Shown: positions 7,381 to 15,503 of the stretch, in pieces
How the letters are laid out: every line of letters starts with the position of its first letter
How positions within the stretch are numbered: the stretch's first letter is position 1
Source of the DNA: Pseudomonadota bacterium
GTDB taxonomy: Bacteria > Desulfobacterota > Desulfuromonadia > Geobacterales > Pseudopelobacteraceae
Length of the DNA stretch: 32,958 nucleotides
Assembly: GCA_019352135.1 (NCBI GenBank)
Contig: JABBNX010000021.1
Span: forward strand, 1 to 32,958
Direction: 5' to 3'
Notes under the pieces: model-generated
Database searches by the model: none
What the model saw: the letters and a program-made list of their open reading frames with translations, nothing else
Told to the model about the DNA's origin: nothing
Translations under genes and position numbers: made by a program

Positions 7381-9039
7381 ATGGTAAAACATCTTATCAT
7401 TGGTGGCGTTGCATCCGGCATGTCTGCGGCTGCACGACTGAGACGTCTTGACGAGAACGCAGAAATTATCGTTCTTGAGCGCGGAGGATATGTTTCGTAT
7501 GCAAACTGCGGCCTTCCCTACTATATCGGTGACGAGATCAGCGACCGAGATGAGCTTCTGCTGCAGACACCCGAATCATTCAAGCGGCGCTTCAATGTCG
7601 AGGTGCGGATACACAACGAAGCGGTTGCCATCCATCCGGATACGAAAACAGTAACCATACAGAATATCCTCACCGGTGATCAATATCATGAGACTTACGA
7701 CACCCTGCTGCTGGCGCCCGGTGGCTCGCCGGTCAGACCGACAATTCCCGGCTGTGACCATCCGGCGATAAAAACCCTCTGGACGATTCCGGACACGGAT
7801 GAAATCAGGGAGAAAGTTGACAGCGGCACCGTCAGCACTGCTCTTGTGGTAGGTGGGGGGTTTATCGGACTGGAGATGGCCGAAAATCTTCGGTTCCGTG
7901 GTATACGCGTGGCACTGGTTGAAATGGCGCCACAGGTAATGAATGTTATTGACCCCGAAATGGCAGCTCTTGTGCATCGTGAACTGCGAAAGAACCATAT
8001 CGAGCTGTATCTGAACGAAACGGTGACCGGGTTTGAGCCGCTCTCCGGAGGAGGGGTGCTGGCGCAGCTTGGAAGCGGGACGCATCTTGAAGCGGATCTG
8101 GTGCTGCTCTCCATCGGTGTAAAACCGAATACCGGTTTTCTTGCCGATTCCGGCATTCAGCTTGGCGCCCGCGGGCATATAATCGTCGACAAGCATCTCC
8201 GGACAAACAAGCCTGACATTTACGCCGCCGGCGATGCCATTGAAGTCGTAAACCCGTTTACCGGCAAAAAAACCGCCGTGCCGCTGGCAGGACCGGCCAA
8301 CAAGCAGGGGCGAATCGCCGCTGACACCATCAATGGCATCACGACGCGCTGCTATACCAGTACCATGGGCACCGCCATTGCGAAAGTCTTTGATCTGGCG
8401 GTCGGGGTGACCGGCGCTACCGAGAAGTTCTGCCGGGATGAAGGCATTCCGTATAAGAGTGTCATCACCCATTCGGGGCACCATGCAGGCTACTACCCCG
8501 GTGCGGCCATGCTCTCGTTCAAACTTCTCTTTTCGCCGGAAACCCGCCGTGTCCTCGGTGCCCAGGCCATCGGGAACGAAGGGGTGGACAAACGGATCGA
8601 CGTGATTGCAACGGCCATCAAGGGGAACATGACCGTAGATGACCTGACCGAGATCGAGCATGCCTATGCGCCACCCTATTCATCCGCCAAAGACCCGGTC
8701 AACATGATAGGATTTGTCGCACAGAACATCCTCGATGGACTCGTCCGGAGCATATCTTTTGACGGCGTCAAGCGTGCCATTGATGAAGGGGCATTCATCC
8801 TTGATGTGCGCTCACCCGATGAATTCATGACAGGTACAATTCACGGAGCCGTCAACATACCGATCGACATCCTGCGCCACAAGCTTTCCAGGTTGCCGCA
8901 TGACAAAACCATTCTGGTCTTCTGCAAGATCGGATTGCGCGGCTACATCGCCAGCCGCATTCTCACCGCGCACGGTTTCACTAAATGTGTCAATCTCTCC
9001 GGAGGATTGGATACATACAACGCTGTTTACGGTCTTTGA
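7381..9039 (+). CDS. CoA-disulfide / persulfide reductase with C-terminal rhodanese domain
   Basis: A 552-residue flavoprotein, the normal length for the CoADR-rhodanese fusion family. The N-terminal FAD motif is IIGGVASGMSAA. The single active-site cysteine is C43 in SYANCGLPYYIG, characteristic of CoA-disulfide reductases and NADH oxidases of this superfamily. The NAD(P)H motif is VVGGGFIGLEMAENL (from about 157), and the FAD ribityl contact is IYAAGDAIEV. Residues about 460-552 form a rhodanese domain with active cysteine C515 (FCKIGLRGY). Enzymes of this architecture reduce CoA persulfide, CoA disulfide or polysulfide with NADH/NADPH and help control intracellular sulfane sulfur. The ATG follows TTGGAGGAATT, a strong ribosome-binding site. 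The gene begins 65 nt after the radical SAM fusion and is followed by mog. Confidence 0.9.
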   Translation: MVKHLIIGGVASGMSAAARLRRLDENAEIIVLERGGYVSYANCGLPYYIGDEISDRDELLLQTPESFKRRFNVEVRIHNEAVAIHPDTKTVTIQNILTGDQYHETYDTLLLAPGGSPVRPTIPGCDHPAIKTLWTIPDTDEIREKVDSGTVSTALVVGGGFIGLEMAENLRFRGIRVALVEMAPQVMNVIDPEMAALVHRELRKNHIELYLNETVTGFEPLSGGGVLAQLGSGTHLEADLVLLSIGVKPNTGFLADSGIQLGARGHIIVDKHLRTNKPDIYAAGDAIEVVNPFTGKKTAVPLAGPANKQGRIAADTINGITTRCYTSTMGTAIAKVFDLAVGVTGATEKFCRDEGIPYKSVITHSGHHAGYYPGAAMLSFKLLFSPETRRVLGAQAIGNEGVDKRIDVIATAIKGNMTVDDLTEIEHAYAPPYSSAKDPVNMIGFVAQNILDGLVRSISFDGVKRAIDEGAFILDVRSPDEFMTGTIHGAVNIPIDILRHKLSRLPHDKTILVFCKIGLRGYIASRILTAHGFTKCVNLSGGLDTYNAVYGL

Positions 9040-9090
9040 TCGAAAGATCCGGCATTTACCGCAGCAAAAACAGGTACAAGGGGGGTACTG

Positions 9091-9588
9091 ATGAGAGCGG
9101 CTATCCTGACATTGAGTGACAAGGGTTCGCGCGGCGAGCGGGTTGATGAAAGCGGCCCGACATTGATGGCCTGGCTGACTGAGCGTGAAGTGCAGGTTGT
9201 CCAGACCCGCGTCATTGCCGATGAGTTTGAACAGATTGTAACGGTGTTGACGGAATGGGCTGATGCCGACGCGGCCGACCTGATCCTGACCACCGGCGGC
9301 ACCGGCGTTTCGCCCCGTGACGTAACTCCCGAGGCAACGCTGCAGGTAGTTGAGCGAGCCATCCCGGGACTCGGCGAACTGATGCGCCTTAAGAGCCTTG
9401 AGAAAACACCGATGGCTTCCCTGTCCCGTGCCGTCGCCGGTATTCGGCACCAGGCATTGATCATCAATCTCCCCGGCAGCCCCAAAGGCGCCGTGGAAAA
9501 CCTGGAGGCGGTCTGGCCGGCTATCGGCCACGCCGTCGAAAAGATCCGTGGCGGACAAGATGATTGCGGTGGCAAGTTTTCGAAATAG
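9091..9588 (+). CDS. mog: Molybdopterin adenylyltransferase (MogA/MoaB type)
   Basis: A 165-residue cytoplasmic enzyme of molybdenum cofactor synthesis that activates molybdopterin by adenylylation before metal insertion. The N-terminal strand AAILTLSDKGSRGERVDESGP, the substrate loop TTGGTGVSPRDVTPEAT (67-83), SRAVAGIRHQALIINLPGSPKGA and the final HAVEKIRG cover the whole MoCF_biosynth domain. Length and motifs fit the MogA/MoaB group; I cannot separate MogA from MoaB by eye. The ribosome-binding site is a G6 tract just before the ATG. It lies 51 nt after the reductase and 12 nt before the rRNA methyltransferase, so it is probably part of the same transcript. Confidence 0.9.
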   Translation: MRAAILTLSDKGSRGERVDESGPTLMAWLTEREVQVVQTRVIADEFEQIVTVLTEWADADAADLILTTGGTGVSPRDVTPEATLQVVERAIPGLGELMRLKSLEKTPMASLSRAVAGIRHQALIINLPGSPKGAVENLEAVWPAIGHAVEKIRGGQDDCGGKFSK

Positions 9589-9600
9589 ACGAAGGAGATT

Positions 9601-10813
9601 TTGGTGAAAACGAAACAAGCATCGCATATTGTCGGACCGGAAACCGTCAGAATGCTGGAACTGGGGCACCCGTGGGTGGTGGCTGATGCCTATACCCGTA
9701 AGTGGCCCGCCGGCAATGCCGGGCAGACCATAGAGCTGAGCGACAGCCAGGGCCATTTTCTGGCCACGGCTCTCCTTGATCCCGGCGAGCGGATCGTTGC
9801 CCGGGTGCTGGACCGAAAACGGATACAACTTGATCGTCACTGGCTGACGGAGCGGCTTCAGAGCGCCATAAAATTGCGCAGTCGCCATGCCGACCTGAGC
9901 GATTCCAACGCCTATCGTGTTGTGAACGCCGAAGGAGATGGCCTACCCGGCCTGACCGTTGACCGCTATGCCGGTTACCTGATGCTGCAGCTCTATAGTG
10001 CCGCCTGGCGACCGCACCTGAAACTGATCACTCAGATTCTTGAGGAGGTGCTCTCGCCGCACGGCATCTACGAAAAAAAGCCGTCCGCAGAAAACCCGCG
10101 AACTGGAAGCGGTCAGCGACAGTAAAAAGTACGGACGCCTCCTTACGGGAAAAGCTGCCCCGCAGCGTCTTGAGGTTACCGAGAATGGCCTCACCTTTCT
10201 CGTGACTCTGGAACAGGGATTAAACACCGGGCTGTTTTTGGACCAGCGCCGCAACCGCCGCGATCTGATGGGGCGGGTCAAGGGAAAACGGGTGCTCAAT
10301 CTGTTCTCCTACACCGGCGCCTTTTCGGTAGCGGCAGCAGCTTCCGGCGCCTCACAGGTAACAAGTGTAGACGCCTCACCCGGTTATACCGACTGGGCCA
10401 GAGACAATTTCGCGGCCAACCGCCTCAACCCCGCGCAGCATGAATTCATCGTTGGTGACTGCCTTGCGGTACTTGGCAAACTGGCACAGGGCGGAAAAAC
10501 ATTTGACATTATCCTGATGGACCCGCCCTCATTTTCCACCACGGCCAAGAGCCGTTTTACCACCCGCGGCGGCACCTCGGATCTGGTTGCAGCCGCTCTG
10601 TCGCTGCTGACCGGCACCGGACTGTTGATTACTTCGTCCAACCACCAGAAGGTGGATATTGCCGAATACCTCAAAGAACTGCGCCGGGGAGCACTTCAGG
10701 CCGGCAGTGACGTGCGGGTAGTCTCAGTGCTCGGGCAGCCGGAAGATTTCCCCTATCCGGTCACATTCCCGGAAGGACGCTATCTCAAATATGTAACCTG
10801 CGTAAAGGGATGA
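9601..10813 (+). pseudogene. RlmI-type rRNA (cytosine-C5) methyltransferase interrupted by a frameshift
   Basis: Two adjacent frames together give one complete class I SAM-dependent rRNA methyltransferase of the RlmI/RlmK-like family. The first part (GTG or TTG region at 9601, stop at 10125) holds the PUA domain and the start of the RNA-binding linker up to HGIYEK. The second frame continues with SRPQKTRELEAVSDSKKYG, the GLNTGLFLDQRRNRR motif, SAM site VLNLFSYTGAFSV and catalytic-region MDPPSF, ending at 10813. The break is in a run of seven A at 10073-10079; deleting one A restores YEKSRPQKTR exactly as the family expects. No other damage is visible, so this is either a recent mutation, a homopolymer sequencing error, or a site of slippage. 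It is preceded by GAAGGAG 5 nt before the start. Confidence 0.82.
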
Positions 10814-10820
10814 ACATGCC

Positions 10821-11144
10821 ATGACCACGGAAATACGCGAAGCAGACATAAAGGTCGAGTTCTATCGGGCCTCCGGTCCGGGAGGGCAGCATCGCAATAC
10901 AACCGATTCTGCCGTGCGCATCCGCCATCTGCCGACCGGGATCGTTGCCCAGGCTTCGGAAAACCGGAGCCAGTTTCAAAACCGTGAGGTTGCCATGGAA
11001 CGCTTGCGAATCGCGCTGGAACGACGCGAGCGCATAGTCAAGAAAAGGGTTGCCACCCGCGTACCGAAGCGGGCAAAAGAAGGTCGTCTCACCGAAAAGC
11101 GGCTGCTGTCCGATAAAAAACGCTTGCGCACAACGCTGGATTAG
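10821..11144 (+). CDS. Release-factor-like (GGQ domain) ribosome rescue protein
   Basis: A 107-residue protein carrying only the peptidyl-tRNA hydrolase domain of class I release factors: [18 protein letters not shown], with the GGQ at 21-23. A strongly basic C-terminal tail follows ([20 protein letters not shown]...). No codon-recognition domain is present. In ArfB and related short proteins the GGQ domain hydrolyses peptidyl-tRNA on stalled ribosomes while the basic tail enters the empty mRNA channel; that role is inferred here. The HRNTT wording differs from the HVNK of classical ArfB, so I give no symbol. The ATG lies 7 nt beyond the stop of the methyltransferase, with AAAGGGA as ribosome-binding site, so the pair is probably coexpressed. 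Confidence 0.85.
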   Translation: MTTEIREADIKVEFYRASGPGGQHRNTTDSAVRIRHLPTGIVAQASENRSQFQNREVAMERLRIALERRERIVKKRVATRVPKRAKEGRLTEKRLLSDKKRLRTTLD

Positions 11145-11176
11145 CCTCTACTTGCAGCGATCCTCCTATAATTCGT

Positions 11177-11205
11177 TTGACTCGCCTATGATACCATTGT
11201 AATTT
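11177..11205 (+). promoter_or_regulatory. Possible promoter upstream of plsC
   Basis: TTGACT (11177-11182), 17-bp spacer, TAATTT (11200-11205). The -35 is strong and the -10 is poor (three of six matches). It lies in the 87-bp gap before plsC and could give the plsC-rnj genes their own transcription start. Confidence 0.35.
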
Positions 11206-11231
11206 ATCAGAGTTTATATCAGGAGTTTGTG

Positions 11232-11936
11232 ATGGTTCGCGCATACCTCTATCTTGCGGTTTTTATCCCGCTGACACTTCTTTTTTCGGTCAGTGCCTTT
11301 ATCTCGACGTTGTTTGATGCATCCGGTCGCCTCTATGCGTGGCATGCCCGGCTGTGGGCCCGCTTGGCGCTGGCGATGAACGGTATCACGATCACGCTTA
11401 CCGGTGCAGAGCACCTTCCGGACGGCCCGGTTATCTTCATGAGCAATCACCAGAGCAATTTTGATATCTTGTCGCTTCTGGCCGCTATTCCGAACCAGAT
11501 CCATTGGATTGCAAAAAAAGAACTCTTTGAGATTCCCATTTTTGGCCCCTCAATGCGGCGCGGCGGCTATATTCCGCTGGATCGCGGCGACGGACGCAAG
11601 GCATTGCAGAGCATGGATGAGGCTGCGGCTACGATTCGTCACGGCAAGAGTGTCGTGCTGTTTCCCGAGGGAACCCGCACGCCGGACGGCAACCTGCTGC
11701 CGTTTAAACGCGGCGGCTTCATTCTCGCCCGCAAAGCAGCTGTACCGGTGATTCCGGTCACCATTAACGGCAGCGGCAGAATCAATCCGGCCAATCAGAT
11801 CAAGCTCTATAGCGGCGATATAACCATTACCCTGCATCCACCCGTTGTCGCACCTTCCGAACTCCGCCGAACCGAGTCGGAAACGTGGATGATGGAAACG
11901 GTGCGAGACCGGATTGAATCCACTCTGGAGCATTGA
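11232..11936 (+). CDS. plsC: 1-acyl-sn-glycerol-3-phosphate acyltransferase
   Basis: A 234-residue membrane-associated enzyme that converts lysophosphatidic acid to phosphatidic acid in phospholipid synthesis. An N-terminal hydrophobic segment (about 5-27) is followed by the acyltransferase block: NHQSNFD (catalytic H73-x4-D78), a GxIPLDR segment near 111-118, FPEGTR (144-149, acyl-acceptor motif) and VIPVTINGSG. The length is typical. The ATG at 11232 was chosen over the GTG at 11229 because AGGAG at 11221-11225 is then 6 nt away. Its stop codon TGA directly abuts the ATG of the next small gene, indicating an operon with the two small membrane proteins and rnj. Confidence 0.92.
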   Translation: MVRAYLYLAVFIPLTLLFSVSAFISTLFDASGRLYAWHARLWARLALAMNGITITLTGAEHLPDGPVIFMSNHQSNFDILSLLAAIPNQIHWIAKKELFEIPIFGPSMRRGGYIPLDRGDGRKALQSMDEAAATIRHGKSVVLFPEGTRTPDGNLLPFKRGGFILARKAAVPVIPVTINGSGRINPANQIKLYSGDITITLHPPVVAPSELRRTESETWMMETVRDRIESTLEH

Positions 11937-12119
11937 ATGAACATTGGCTACCAGTATATACTGTTGATTATAGCAGGATTGGCCGGCATGGCTTGGGGAC
12001 TGCCTGCGGCACACCGCCTGAAAAGCCCTCTTGACATCGCTGCAGCAGTCGTTGTGCTCGGCGGTGTCATTGTGTTCGCGCTGGGTGTGCTTTTGACATT
12101 TATCCCCAATTTTTTTTAG
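11937..12119 (+). CDS. Small two-helix membrane protein of unknown function
   Basis: A 60-residue protein with two hydrophobic helices, about residues 5-24 (YILLIIAGLAGMAWGL) and 33-57 (DIAAAVVVLGGVIVFALG...), separated by a short basic loop AHRLKSP. It ends in IPNFF. No enzymatic motif is visible. The ATG immediately follows the TGA of plsC, so translation is probably coupled, and the next gene begins 16 nt downstream. The tight packing between plsC and another membrane protein supports it being a real gene; I do not recognise a family. Confidence 0.7.
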   Translation: MNIGYQYILLIIAGLAGMAWGLPAAHRLKSPLDIAAAVVVLGGVIVFALGVLLTFIPNFF

Positions 12120-12135
12120 TCCGTCAGGTGATGTG

Positions 12136-12537
12136 ATGAACAATCAGGTAAAAAGTGCCCTCATCAATAGCATTATCATCATTTTCTTCAGCCTGCTGAT
12201 CCTTTATGCGAGTGTCTGGTGGCGTATGAACAGCCAGTTTTCCCAAGGTGAAGCGGCGCTCCGCAGGGGCGACTTCCCGGGCGCTATTGCCGGATTTGAG
12301 TCCGCTCTGCACATGTATATCCCCTTCAATCCGACAATCGAAAAAGCCGCAGCACACCTGTGGAGCATTGGTGAAACCAATGAACGTCTGGGAGATATCA
12401 CCCGTGCCCTGATTGCGTATCGCTCTCTGCGCAGTTCGTTCTACGCCGACCATTGGCTGGTTACACCCGGCAAGGCATGGATCGAAAAATGCGATAAAAA
12501 GATAGCTGCGTTGATACCCTTGCAACATGAAAGATGA
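12136..12537 (+). CDS. Membrane-anchored TPR-like protein of unknown function
   Basis: A 133-residue protein with one N-terminal transmembrane segment (about 8-27, rich in I, L and F). A periplasmic or cytoplasmic helical part follows that reads like one to two tetratricopeptide repeats: QGEAALRRGDFPGAIAGFES and AAHLWSIGETNERLGDITRA, each with the small-residue/aromatic spacing of TPR helices. The ATG at 12136 was preferred to the overlapping GTG at 12133. It lies between the 60-residue membrane protein and RNase J and its stop is only 3 nt before the rnj start, so it belongs to that operon. Such anchors often scaffold other proteins; a link to RNase J or PlsC at the membrane is only a guess. 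Confidence 0.72.
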   Translation: MNNQVKSALINSIIIIFFSLLILYASVWWRMNSQFSQGEAALRRGDFPGAIAGFESALHMYIPFNPTIEKAAAHLWSIGETNERLGDITRALIAYRSLRSSFYADHWLVTPGKAWIEKCDKKIAALIPLQHER

Positions 12538-12540
12538 CCT

Positions 12541-14214
12541 ATGGATGAATTAGAATCACCTGCGGCGCTGCAGATTGTCGCTCTCGGCGGCTTAGGCGAA
12601 ATCGGCATGAACATGATGGCCTACCAGTACGGCAACGATATTATGATTGTCGATTGCGGCCTGATGTTTCCTTCTCCCGACATGCTCGGGATCGATTATG
12701 TAATCCCTGATATCAGCTGGCTTCGTGAACGGTCCGAAGATGTCCGGGCGATCTGCCTGACCCACGGACACGAGGATCATATCGGCGCCCTTCCCTTTGT
12801 CCTGCAGGAGCTGAATGTGCCGGTTTACGGCACTGCTCTGACGCTCGGCCTCGTGAGCGCCAAGCTGGAGGAATACAAGCTGGACAACGCCGTTGAACTG
12901 GTAACCGTCAAGCCTCGTGACACCGTACACATCGGTCCTTTTCAGGTCGAATTCCTGCGGGTGGCCCATTCAATCGTTGACGGCTGCGCCCTGGCAATAA
13001 CCTCTCCGGAGGGGGTCATAATCCACACCGGCGATTTCAAGATAGACCACACCCCGGTCGACGGGCAACTGACCGATCTTGCCAGCCTGTCGCGCTACGG
13101 CGAAGCGGGGGTTCTGGCACTGTTGTCGGATTCAACCAATGTGGAGCGCGAGGGATATACCCTTTCCGAAAAATATGTCGGTGAAGCGTTTGCCGACATC
13201 TTCCCGAAATGCAGGGGCCGGATCATCGTGGCAGCATTCTCCAGCAGCATCCACCGTGTCCAGCAGGTTGCCGATGTCGCGACTCTGTGCGGCAGAAAGA
13301 TCCTGTTGAATGGCCGCTCAATGGTAAAAAATGTTCAGATCGCCCGTGACCTGGGCTATCTGACCATCGACGACGCACAGTTGATGGACCTGAGGGAGCT
13401 CCCGCACCTTCCGCCTGAGCAGGTCTGCATTATTTCCACCGGCAGCCAGGGGGAGCCGATGAGCGCCCTGACCCGGATAGCGATGGACGACCATAAACAG
13501 ATAAAGCTCGAAAAGGGCGATACGGTCATCCTCTCCTCGCGTGTCATCCCCGGCAATGAGCGTACCATTTCAGAACTGATCAACCATCTCTACCGCCGCG
13601 GCGCCGAAGTCTTTCACGAAAAAGTTTCCGAAGTGCATGTTTCCGGGCACGCCAGCCAGGAAGAGCTCAAGCTGATGCTCAACACCGTGCAACCGCGCTT
13701 CTTCATTCCGATCCATGGAGAATATCGCCATCTGTTCAAACATATCCAGCTGGCCCGTAAGGTCGGCATACCTGAAGAACGCTGCCTCCTGGCAACCAAT
13801 GGCGAAGTGGTTTCTTTTTATTCAGACACTGCTGCAATCGTAGAAAACATTGAATCCGGCAGGGTCTTTGTGGACGGCAAAGGGGTTGGTGACGTCGGCA
13901 GAATCGTTCTGAGAGATCGCAAGCACCTGTCCGAGGATGGCATGATCGTCGTCATCATCGGAATGAACATGTCTACGGGTGCCCTGATCTACGGCCCTGA
14001 CATTGTCTCACGCGGCTTTGTTTTTGAGGATGAAAATCAGGAATATCTGGAAAATGCCCGCACGGTCGTAACGTGTGCTCTGGAAGAACTTAATGCCGAA
14101 ATGCGCTGTGATGGTGAAGAGGTTAAGAGTGCAGTCCACCAGGCTCTGCGCCGTTTCTGCAAAAAAACCATTGAGAGGCGGCCGGTGATACTGCCGGTAA
14201 TTATGGAGATGTAA
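12541..14214 (+). CDS. rnj: Ribonuclease J
   Basis: A 557-residue metallo-beta-lactamase/beta-CASP ribonuclease, the normal length of RNase J. The zinc site HGHEDH is at 75-80 after the ICLT strand, with further ligands in VAHSIVDGCALAI and HTGDFKIDHTP. The beta-CASP part contains AAFSSSIHRVQQVADVA and STGSQGEPMSALTRIA. The late motif HVSGHASQEELKLML and the C-terminal domain (ARTVVTCALEEL...) complete the protein. RNase J has 5'-3' exonuclease and endonuclease activity in rRNA maturation and mRNA decay. The gene starts 4 nt after the TPR-like gene and is followed by a strong intrinsic terminator, so it is the last gene of its operon. The ribosome-binding site (GAAAGATGACCT) is weak, consistent with translational coupling. 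Confidence 0.95.
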   Translation: MDELESPAALQIVALGGLGEIGMNMMAYQYGNDIMIVDCGLMFPSPDMLGIDYVIPDISWLRERSEDVRAICLTHGHEDHIGALPFVLQELNVPVYGTALTLGLVSAKLEEYKLDNAVELVTVKPRDTVHIGPFQVEFLRVAHSIVDGCALAITSPEGVIIHTGDFKIDHTPVDGQLTDLASLSRYGEAGVLALLSDSTNVEREGYTLSEKYVGEAFADIFPKCRGRIIVAAFSSSIHRVQQVADVATLCGRKILLNGRSMVKNVQIARDLGYLTIDDAQLMDLRELPHLPPEQVCIISTGSQGEPMSALTRIAMDDHKQIKLEKGDTVILSSRVIPGNERTISELINHLYRRGAEVFHEKVSEVHVSGHASQEELKLMLNTVQPRFFIPIHGEYRHLFKHIQLARKVGIPEERCLLATNGEVVSFYSDTAAIVENIESGRVFVDGKGVGDVGRIVLRDRKHLSEDGMIVVIIGMNMSTGALIYGPDIVSRGFVFEDENQEYLENARTVVTCALEELNAEMRCDGEEVKSAVHQALRRFCKKTIERRPVILPVIMEM

Positions 14215-14236
14215 TCGTTTTAGAATGACGTTCAGG

Positions 14237-14272
14237 CAAGAGGGGGACACGCCGTCCCCCTCTTGTTGTTTT
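14237..14272 (+). terminator. Intrinsic terminator after rnj
   Basis: A 12-bp perfect stem (14237-14248 pairing with 14254-14265; core GAGGGGGAC/GTCCCCCTC) with a 5-nt loop ACGCC, followed by TTGTTTT. It lies 23 nt beyond the rnj stop codon. The converging chemotaxis gene ends at 14289, so the hairpin may also act in the other direction, although the A-rich flank needed there is short. Confidence 0.9.
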
Positions 14273-14288
14273 CCCATTCCTGCCGGCA

Positions 14289-15407
14289 TTACCCGCGTGA
14301 TATCTCTTCCAGATTGCTGGCAATCACTGTTGCCGTCGCCGCCTGTTCTTCCGAGGCGGTCGCAATCTGGGCAATCATGTTCTTGATTTCTTCAATAGAC
14401 TGGACAATCGAGTTCAGCGATTCTTCAGCCTTATGCGAAAGCGCCTCCCCCTTTTCCGCCTCAGCCTTGCCCCGGTCAATGGATTCAACCGCCAGCCGGG
14501 TACCGTTCTGGATCTCGCCAACCATGGTGCTAATCTGCTTGGTCGAAGTCATGGTCCGTTCCGCCAGCCGGCGAACCTCATCGGCCACCACCGCAAATCC
14601 GCGCCCCATTTCACCGGCTCTGGCAGCCTCAATAGCGGCATTCAAGGCCAGCAGGTTGGTCTGATCGGCAATTTCGTTGATGACATTGACAAACTCGCCG
14701 ATCTTTTCCGACGTTGCTCCCAGATTACCGACAATAACCGCCGATGACCTGACGACCTCTGCAACCTTCTGCATCTCTTGAACCGCCTGATTGACAACTT
14801 TCTGCCCTTCATAGGCATTTTCGGATACCTGGGAAGCAGAATCGGATGCATTACTGGTGTTGCCGGCCACCTCGTTGACGGTCATGCTCATTTCTTCCAT
14901 CGCAGTTGCGATCTGATGGACACGCTCCTCCAGGTAATTTTTCCGTTCAATTTCTTTATATTGATGATCTTTTATCATCTTCTCGGCAGTGATATCACTC
15001 CAGCAGGCCATAAAGCAGAGCACCGTGCTGCTGTCAGCACTGTCCCAGATCGGATATGCGGTGGTTCTGAGGGTAATCGAACCGATCGGGATTTCAGCCG
15101 TGTGGGGCAGATCGGTGCGCGGGTTCGAAAAGAGCCGTTTCACGCGACCGGGATCTTTGTGGTACTGGTGAATGGAGTTATCAGAAGCGTTGCCCACATC
15201 CGCCCCTCCCAATCCGGCATTTAACTCTGAGCGATGCCTCTGCAACAACTCTTTTGCCCGTGTGTTCATGTAAAATACCTTGTTTTCAGGCGTAGCATCA
15301 CAGAGCATGACAATATTATCCACATTATCAATCATTTGCATCAGCTTCCTGATTTCAGCATCTTTCTCGATTAACTCCGCCTTACCGCCGTTCCCAAAGA
15401 AGCCCAT
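14289..15407 (-). CDS. Soluble PAS-domain methyl-accepting chemotaxis protein
   Basis: A 372-residue cytoplasmic chemoreceptor. Residues about 20-145 form a PAS-like sensor ([20 protein letters not shown]...[12 protein letters not shown]...[10 protein letters not shown]...[10 protein letters not shown]). Residues about 150-372 form the MCP signalling coiled coil, with the conserved hairpin tip [42 protein letters not shown] region at 244-285. There is no transmembrane segment and no HAMP domain, so it senses a cytoplasmic signal. The frame is open upstream to 15425, but the ATG at 15407 (MGFFGNGG) is the better start because GAGGAGGAG lies at the right distance and would otherwise be read as codons. 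No CheA/CheW genes are nearby, so it is an orphan receptor. Confidence 0.92.
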   Translation of the reverse strand: MGFFGNGGKAELIEKDAEIRKLMQMIDNVDNIVMLCDATPENKVFYMNTRAKELLQRHRSELNAGLGGADVGNASDNSIHQYHKDPGRVKRLFSNPRTDLPHTAEIPIGSITLRTTAYPIWDSADSSTVLCFMACWSDITAEKMIKDHQYKEIERKNYLEERVHQIATAMEEMSMTVNEVAGNTSNASDSASQVSENAYEGQKVVNQAVQEMQKVAEVVRSSAVIVGNLGATSEKIGEFVNVINEIADQTNLLALNAAIEAARAGEMGRGFAVVADEVRRLAERTMTSTKQISTMVGEIQNGTRLAVESIDRGKAEAEKGEALSHKAEESLNSIVQSIEEIKNMIAQIATASEEQAATATVIASNLEEISRG

Positions 15408-15503
15408 ATATTTTCTCCTCCTCATTGATTATCGCGCAGAGACAGTAACATAATTGCGTATTATTGCAAGATTGACTACAGACTGTCCATACGCTTTCGC
15501 AGC

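Noticed and set aside
7576-9888. Long minus-strand frames of about 360 codons opposite the reductase and mog
   Set aside because: They mirror genes with clear catalytic motifs, lack ribosome-binding sites and show no protein family.
10072-10081. Programmed -1 frameshift at A-AAA-AAG, as in dnaX
   Set aside because: The heptamer is in the right phase, but the downstream methyltransferase frame is +1 relative to the first, not -1, so a -1 slip would not produce the full protein.
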